Of a stretch of DNA of 9,899 nucleotides, positions 6,738 to 9,899 are shown in pieces; position 1 is the stretch's first letter; every line of letters starts with the position of its first letter. Both the position numbers and the translations under genes were made by a program. Origin of the DNA: CAZKRU01 sp964555235 (GTDB lineage: Bacteria; Verrucomicrobiota; Verrucomicrobiia; Methylacidiphilales; CAMAQI01); contig CAZKRU010000113.1 in NCBI GenBank assembly GCA_964555235.1, positions 1 to 9,899 on the forward strand, read 5' to 3'. The notes below the pieces were generated by a model. The model made no database searches. It was not told where the DNA came from and saw nothing but the letters and a program-made list of their open reading frames with translations.

Positions 6738-7087
6738 GACTTCAATTTGGGATCAATTAACTCCCAAAATGCCGGATTCGTCTGAAGAATCTCATCCTCG
6801 GCGAGCGGCAATTTGGAGCGAAAAAGAAAATCCTTGAGCGTATTTTTGTGTAACACTCGGTGAATCCGGACCCCTTCCGGAACCGGCTCAAAATAGATCC
6901 GATACTCCTTGGTCCGAAAACGAATCAACGAAGTCGATTCGCCCGAAATCCTCCCGAAGCGCTCCGGATCCAGATGATCCAGATCCTTCGTGAGGGATTG
7001 AAACTCGCTCAGAAGCTCGAGCTGAACCAATTTCGGCAATGCGGAAAGATCGGCCGCACTGGAATCACTAAATACGACTTGAATCAC
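6734..7087 (-). CDS. RelE/ParE-fold small protein (orphan toxin-like)
   Basis: 117 residues from a GTG start (GTGA overlap with namZ). It resembles the RelE/ParE toxin superfamily in order and size: an N-terminal strand (MIQVVFSDSS), two helices with conserved-looking LPKLVQLELLSEFQSL, then the strand hairpin LIRFRTKEYRIYFEPVPEGVRIHRVLHKNT. The basic YRI/R strand and the following VLHK strand are where active RelE proteins carry their RNase residues. The C-terminal extension (about 92-117) is longer than in typical toxins. RelE toxins cut mRNA on the ribosome and are paired with a small DNA-binding antitoxin; none is present. Both neighbours are large unrelated genes joined by four-base overlaps, so it cannot have its own antitoxin in this operon. 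It may be a domesticated, non-toxic relative that binds RNA or protein. Family call moderate; function unknown. Confidence 0.65.
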   Translation of the reverse strand: MIQVVFSDSSAADLSALPKLVQLELLSEFQSLTKDLDHLDPERFGRISGESTSLIRFRTKEYRIYFEPVPEGVRIHRVLHKNTLKDFLFRSKLPLAEDEILQTNPAFWELIDPKLKS

Positions 7088-8430
7088 GGTTTTCCTTTAG
7101 GTTTTGAGGGGACAGTTGGAGAGGGAGAGACGGGAGCCGGGGGTGGAGCCGGAGCCACCACGGGCGTATGAACTTCAGTTTTATAAATCAGATATTTCTT
7201 CCGCTTCCCGCGGAACTCGTCGAGCGACGATTTCCAGGTCGCTATGATCGAATCCGCCGTTCCAGTACCGGTAAAATGCTTTCGAACGGCATCGGAACCA
7301 CAGACTTTGTCATACAAGCTGATTTTATCCGCAGGCACCTTGTCAAAAAGTCCGACCCCGATTCGAGCGCGAATCTCTTCCATCAGAATCATCGAGGTGT
7401 TCATTAAGTTTGCGTTTTCCGGATCAATCAAAAGCGTCTGAATCCCCTCACAAAGTTGTGTCTTGAGGCTTCCGTAAAATGGATAATAAAAGGCGGGACG
7501 AAAATAAAAGCCCGGCAACTCCCGACGATTCATCGCATCGGAAAAGGCAAATGCCTTGAAACGCGGAGACCCGATTAATTCAAACGGAAGCGTATAACCG
7601 ACGCCAGTACTCACCACCGATAATTCGCCAATCAATCCGGTGATCACGTAATGATAACAGGTCTCGGCATTCGGGATATGCGGCGAAGTCGGAACCCAAG
7701 GAAGTCCGGTCTCTGCCCAAGTCATCTCCCGTTTCCATCCTCGCATCGGCACAATCGTGAGCTTCGGACGCTTCGAGATCCACTTTTCCTCATGAATCAT
7801 CTTCGCCAATTCCCCACAGGTGAGCCCATAGACATACGGAATATTCCATTGTCCGACGAACGATCGGAATTTCGGGTCCAAGGGCATTCCCTCGACACGA
7901 TTTCCTCCCAGAGGATTCGGTCGATCCAAAACCCAAAATTCAACCCCGGCCTCTCCGGCCGCCTCCATCGCCAACCCCATCGTACTAATATAGGTATAAC
8001 TTCGACATCCAATGTCTTGTAAATCGTAGAGAAGAACATCAATCCCCTTCATCATTTCAGGAGTCGGCTTTCGAGTCGCTCCATGAAGTGAAAAAGCCGG
8101 AAGCCCTGTCCGGACATCAACCGTATTCGCCACTTTTTCCCCTGCCAACTCTGCCCCATAAAGACCGTGTTCCGGAGCGTACAGCGCTACCAGCTTCACG
8201 CCAGGAGCCGCCTTTAAAAGATCAATGGTACTTTTCCCCCGGGAATTGACTCCTGTCTGATTCGTCAGAAGTCCGACGCGTTTCCCTTCCAAACCTCGAA
8301 ACTGGTTCGAGGCCAGTACATCCACTCCAAGTTCCACCTCCGGACGCGCCATCAAGGAAGTGTGAAGAAATCCGATCACCCCAAAAAAGAGAATGATTTG
8401 CTGAGAAAGATTCGGGTAAAAGAGCCTCAT
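7084..8430 (-). CDS. namZ: Exo-beta-N-acetylmuramidase NamZ / DUF1343 family, exported
   Basis: 448 residues. The DUF1343 family includes NamZ, which removes terminal N-acetylmuramic acid from peptidoglycan fragments. A signal peptide (about 1-28, hydrophobic core IILFFGVIGFLHTSLMA) sends it across the inner membrane. Family hallmarks are GLEGKRVGLLTNQTGVN, LYAPEHGLYG, DVLLYDLQDIGCRSYTYISTM, WVLDRPNPLGG and PHIPNAETCYHY. The length fits the family. After the catalytic region there is an extra Pro/Ala/Ser-rich tail (about 420-448) ending in KPKGKP, perhaps a wall- or surface-facing linker. ATG 8430 is first in the operon; the ribosome site before it is poor (CGGGAC). It is the first of seven overlapping genes, and linkage to secretion genes is unusual for this enzyme, which normally sits with muropeptide recycling genes. 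Identification is secure; exact specificity is inferred from the family. Confidence 0.93.
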   Translation of the reverse strand: MRLFYPNLSQQIILFFGVIGFLHTSLMARPEVELGVDVLASNQFRGLEGKRVGLLTNQTGVNSRGKSTIDLLKAAPGVKLVALYAPEHGLYGAELAGEKVANTVDVRTGLPAFSLHGATRKPTPEMMKGIDVLLYDLQDIGCRSYTYISTMGLAMEAAGEAGVEFWVLDRPNPLGGNRVEGMPLDPKFRSFVGQWNIPYVYGLTCGELAKMIHEEKWISKRPKLTIVPMRGWKREMTWAETGLPWVPTSPHIPNAETCYHYVITGLIGELSVVSTGVGYTLPFELIGSPRFKAFAFSDAMNRRELPGFYFRPAFYYPFYGSLKTQLCEGIQTLLIDPENANLMNTSMILMEEIRARIGVGLFDKVPADKISLYDKVCGSDAVRKHFTGTGTADSIIATWKSSLDEFRGKRKKYLIYKTEVHTPVVAPAPPPAPVSPSPTVPSKPKGKP

Positions 8431-8441
8431 GTCGTCCCGAT

Positions 8442-8472
8442 TCTCTAGCCTGCATTTTCAACAAACGCAAGC
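8442..8472 (-). promoter_or_regulatory. Putative promoter of the namZ-gspM operon
   Basis: Minus-strand TTGCGT (8470-8465), 17 bases, then TAGAGA (8447-8442; 3 of 6 matches to TATAAT). Bases 8453-8472 match the element before the peroxiredoxin at 18 of 20 positions, including an identical 12-mer (ACAAACGCAAGC on the plus strand). Transcription would start about 5 bases before ATG 8430, again leaving almost no leader. Confidence 0.42.
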
Positions 8473-8570
8473 CTCTCACGCACTTGATGGAGCCCATGAA
8501 AATTTCTCCTCACTTGGCTTGGCGGACTTTGCGAGAGATGGATCCAATCGATTCTATCCCCGCCAACAAC

Positions 8571-8651
8571 AATCTGTGAAAATCTGAGTAAATCTGTGGA
8601 TCAAGAAGCCTGCAGATTTAATCCACAGATTTCCGCAGATGGACACAGATT
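8571..8651. repeat. Long inverted repeat made of 10-bp ATCTG units
   Basis: Two 31-base arms (8571-8601 and 8621-8651) pair at 26 of 31 positions around a 19-base loop. Each arm is itself three tandem decamers: AATCTGTGAA, AATCTGAGTA, AATCTGTGGA on the left, and the mirrored ATCCACAGAT, TTCCGCAGAT, GGACACAGAT on the right. The period is exactly 10 bases, close to one DNA helical turn. It lies 15 bases past the stop of the PEP-CTERM gene, within the 236-base gap before namZ. It could end transcription of that gene as a large hairpin, although no clear U-tract follows, or be a copy of a dispersed intergenic repeat or protein-binding array. The rest of the gap (8473-8570) shows nothing I can name. 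Confidence 0.85.
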
Positions 8652-8666
8652 GGAGATCTCAAGCGA

Positions 8667-9536
8667 TCAAAAAACTCTTCGTGTGTGACTGCCCCACCAT
8701 CCAAACAATAACGCTCCAATCAAAATCATTCCATAAGTCGAAGGCTCCGGAATTGCCGCAGAAACGTCGCCCACAAAAAGGTTATCCATCAGAAAGTTTG
8801 TCACCGTTCCGGAGCTCGAATTAAAACCAAATCGACCGAGGGTCGTATTCCCTGTCGTGATCGTCGAGAACATCGCAATTCCAGTGTCCGCTTCCGTTCC
8901 TACCAAGCTGTTATTCACCCAAACGACAAACGAATCGATTCCGAGCGTTGCCGCACTCCCATTATCCGGACGTGCATAAGTGAGCGTGGCACTATCACTA
9001 TCATTCACCCAAATAGCAACCTGCTGAAGCGCTGTCATTGTGTAAGTCGACGTAACGACTGCCGTACTGTTCACACGCAACCTTAGCGTCGAAGAGGCTC
9101 CATCTTGATAGAATTCCACCCCAAATGCCCGGTTAGCAGCCGCACCCAACTTAGTTCCCGCACCTGTATCCCAAGCTCCAACCCCAATAATGCAAGGATT
9201 GGCAGCCGAACCGGTTGCAGTCGGATTGTTATTTAATAAATCAAATCGAATATACAAATTACCAACCGCCGCACTCGTACTGTATTCTAAGTCCCCTCCT
9301 GAACCTCCCCCAGTAGTTAAAATATCATTAAAATTTGCTACTTGGCTCGTTCCGATATTACCAGTTCCCGTTGCCACCGTCACTTGGACTGCATTTTTTT
9401 GAAGGGCATCCGTTGGAGCACTTCCCAAGGTATCGCTCTCAAAATTTTCATTGATATACGTTTGTGCACAAACCAAAAACGGCGTGATAAAGACCAGCCC
9501 CAGTCCACATCCCAGAATTTTAAAAAATCTTTTCAT
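8667..9536 (-). CDS. Exported PEP-CTERM sorting-domain protein
   Basis: 289 residues. Signal peptide at about 1-24 (basic MKRFFK, hydrophobic core, likely cut at VCA before QTY). The mature part is rich in Ser, Thr, Asn, Gly and Ala with alternating hydrophobic residues, beginning INENFESDTLG and ending FGFNSSSGTVTNFLMDNLFVGD; this is typical of a beta-sandwich (concanavalin/LamG-like) domain, though I cannot name the family. The C-terminus has the full sorting signal: IPEPS (262-266), a membrane helix (about 269-282) and a short basic end with RR (286-287). In bacteria with exosortase (EpsH), such proteins are cut at the PEP motif and placed in the outer surface or extracellular matrix. No exosortase or polysaccharide genes are in the window. 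ATG 9536 has a weak GAGG site 8 bases upstream that may be masked by a hairpin. It appears to be transcribed separately from the namZ operon. Confidence 0.9.
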   Translation of the reverse strand: MKRFFKILGCGLGLVFITPFLVCAQTYINENFESDTLGSAPTDALQKNAVQVTVATGTGNIGTSQVANFNDILTTGGGSGGDLEYSTSAAVGNLYIRFDLLNNNPTATGSAANPCIIGVGAWDTGAGTKLGAAANRAFGVEFYQDGASSTLRLRVNSTAVVTSTYTMTALQQVAIWVNDSDSATLTYARPDNGSAATLGIDSFVVWVNNSLVGTEADTGIAMFSTITTGNTTLGRFGFNSSSGTVTNFLMDNLFVGDVSAAIPEPSTYGMILIGALLFGWWGSHTRRVF

Positions 9537-9542
9537 GAAAGA

Positions 9543-9583
9543 AGCCTCACGCCCAACGCATCACCTTGCGCATAAGGTAGGCT
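9543..9583 (-). promoter_or_regulatory. Possible hairpin leader masking the PEP-CTERM ribosome site
   Basis: On the minus strand AGCCT (9583-9579) and ACCTT (9578-9574) can pair with AGGCT (9547-9543) and AAGGT (9567-9563), giving a ten-base-pair stem with a six-base loop and a 15-base bulge on the 3' side. The GAGG that would serve as ribosome site of the gene at 9536 overlaps the outer stem. This is a structure prediction by eye only; GCGTTGGGC inside the bulge also resembles an integron core site (see rejected items). Confidence 0.35.
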
Positions 9584-9602
9584 CCTTGTAAGAAAACTCA
9601 AC

Positions 9603-9646
9603 AAAAAATAATTATTATTAATATAATTAAAATATTTATTAAATAT
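9603..9646. other. Extreme AT tract upstream of the PEP-CTERM gene
   Basis: Forty-four consecutive bases contain no G or C, and the wider block 9591-9660 has only 7 G/C in 70. It is much poorer in GC than the surrounding genes. It could be an UP-element or nucleoid-protein target in front of the PEP-CTERM gene, or mark the edge of an acquired segment. I find no convincing -35/-10 pair in it. The remainder of the 288-base gap (9537-9824) holds the leader hairpin, the palindrome cluster and the start-codon repeat listed separately; a minus-strand frame across 9533-9775 has no recognisable coding character. Confidence 0.7.
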
Positions 9647-9724
9647 CAGTAATAAATCATTTTTTGAAGACTCTCGTGAACTTATGCCCTCCGAAACAAC
9701 GTAAGCGTCACCACCAATCTTTAT

Positions 9725-9765
9725 CAGGGCTACCACCCTGCTTAGTAAGCGGTGCACGAAGCACC
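9725..9765. repeat. Cluster of three adjoining palindromes
   Basis: CAGGG-ctacca-CCCTG (9725-9740), then GCTTA-g-TAAGC (9740-9750), then GGTGC-acgaa-GCACC (9751-9765). They abut without gaps and each has a perfect 5-bp stem. Such back-to-back short hairpins recall REP-type elements or a folded single-strand recombination site. They lie about 60 bases before a short reading frame that leaves the window, so a REP-linked transposase is one option, but this is unproven. Confidence 0.6.
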
Positions 9766-9803
9766 TTATTGACACGGATTTAATTTTCCTAATTTTTGAT
9801 CAT

Positions 9804-9833
9804 AAGTGTCATAGGTTGTATGCTATGACAGTT
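9804..9833. promoter_or_regulatory. Inverted repeat over the start codon of the right-edge frame
   Basis: AAGTGTCATA (9804-9813) and TATGACAGTT (9824-9833) are inverted copies with 9 of 10 matching and a 10-base spacer. The right arm contains the ATG at 9825. Half-sites about two helical turns apart (20 bases) suit a dimeric repressor; alternatively the RNA could form a hairpin that blocks the start. A TTGACA occurs upstream at 9769-9774 but no good -10 follows it. Confidence 0.45.
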
Positions 9834-9899
9834 ATGAAAAATATGTGTTATTTACCTCGTTTAGATCGTAAAACACCCCCCTTTTTTTACATCTTTGGG
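9825..9899 (+). CDS. Possible N-terminus of an unidentified protein (cut by window edge)
   Basis: From ATG 9825 the frame is open for 25 codons to the last base; an internal ATG at 9834 is an alternative start. The peptide contains YLPRLDRKTPPFF. LPRLDR-like N-termini occur in some REP-associated (Y1) transposases, and the palindromes just upstream would fit such a gene, but 25 residues are too few to assign a family. There is no clear ribosome site. It may equally be a chance frame. Confidence 0.3.
   Translation, partial: MTVMKNMCYLPRLDRKTPPFFYIFG

Noticed and set aside
6860..7171. Plus-strand frame of 103 codons opposite the RelE-like gene and the namZ end
   Set aside because: It is antisense to two genes with clear family motifs and has no domain of its own; considered because an antitoxin was being sought, but its Pro/Gly-rich composition is a shadow of the opposite strand.
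9551..9557. GCCCAAC (minus-strand GTTGGGC) resembling an integron attC core site next to a hairpin
   Set aside because: The matching second core in inverted orientation at a suitable distance was not found, and there is no integrase or gene cassette pattern. A chance 7-mer is adequate.
9533..9775. An 80-residue minus-strand reading frame upstream of and overlapping the PEP-CTERM start
   Set aside because: It crosses the AT-only tract, giving runs of Asn, Tyr, Ile and Phe, includes the palindromes, and shows no domain or ribosome site. It is more likely non-coding leader DNA.

Overview
The window looks like a piece of a Verrucomicrobiota-type chromosome. This is an inference from gene content: a PEP-CTERM sorted protein, a NamZ/DUF1343 cell-wall enzyme, a GYF_2 protein and a type II secretion (T2S)-like set together, with roughly balanced base composition by eye. 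There is no rRNA, tRNA, CRISPR array or complete insertion sequence. Almost everything is on the minus strand, so transcription runs from high to low coordinates.

Layout from right to left. At 9825-9899 a short plus-strand reading frame runs off the right edge; it is preceded by three back-to-back palindromes (9725-9765) and an inverted repeat over its start codon. A very AT-rich tract (44 bases without G or C) and a leader with hairpin potential precede a secreted PEP-CTERM protein (8667-9536). Just after that gene lies a long inverted repeat built of 10-bp units (8571-8651). Then comes a compact seven-gene operon (8430 down to 2440): namZ, a RelE/ParE-fold protein without an antitoxin, a membrane-anchored von Willebrand A (vWA) protein, GspJ-like and GspK minor pseudopilins, a GspL/PilN-type protein and a GspM/PilO-type protein. 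All six junctions are 4-base stop/start overlaps (GTGA, TTGA or ATGA), so the set is almost certainly one translationally coupled unit. A plus-strand GYF_2-domain gene (1912-2433) converges on its end with only 6 bases between stops. Last is a peroxiredoxin-mnmE pair (1752 down to 1), with mnmE cut by the left edge.

How the genes may work together. GspJ, GspK, GspL and GspM are the minor-pseudopilin and inner-membrane assembly-platform parts of a T2S system. The secretin, ATPase, GspF and major pseudopilin are not here and must be elsewhere if the system works. The operon adds a predicted exported exo-muramidase (NamZ), an intact-MIDAS vWA protein and a lone RelE-fold protein. This combination is the most unusual feature of the window. 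A possible reading is an envelope machine whose assembly is tied to peptidoglycan trimming and a vWA-mediated contact; that is inference only.

A 20-bp element with 18 identities occurs directly upstream of both minus-strand transcription units (peroxiredoxin-mnmE and the seven-gene operon). It looks like a shared promoter that would leave almost no 5' leader.
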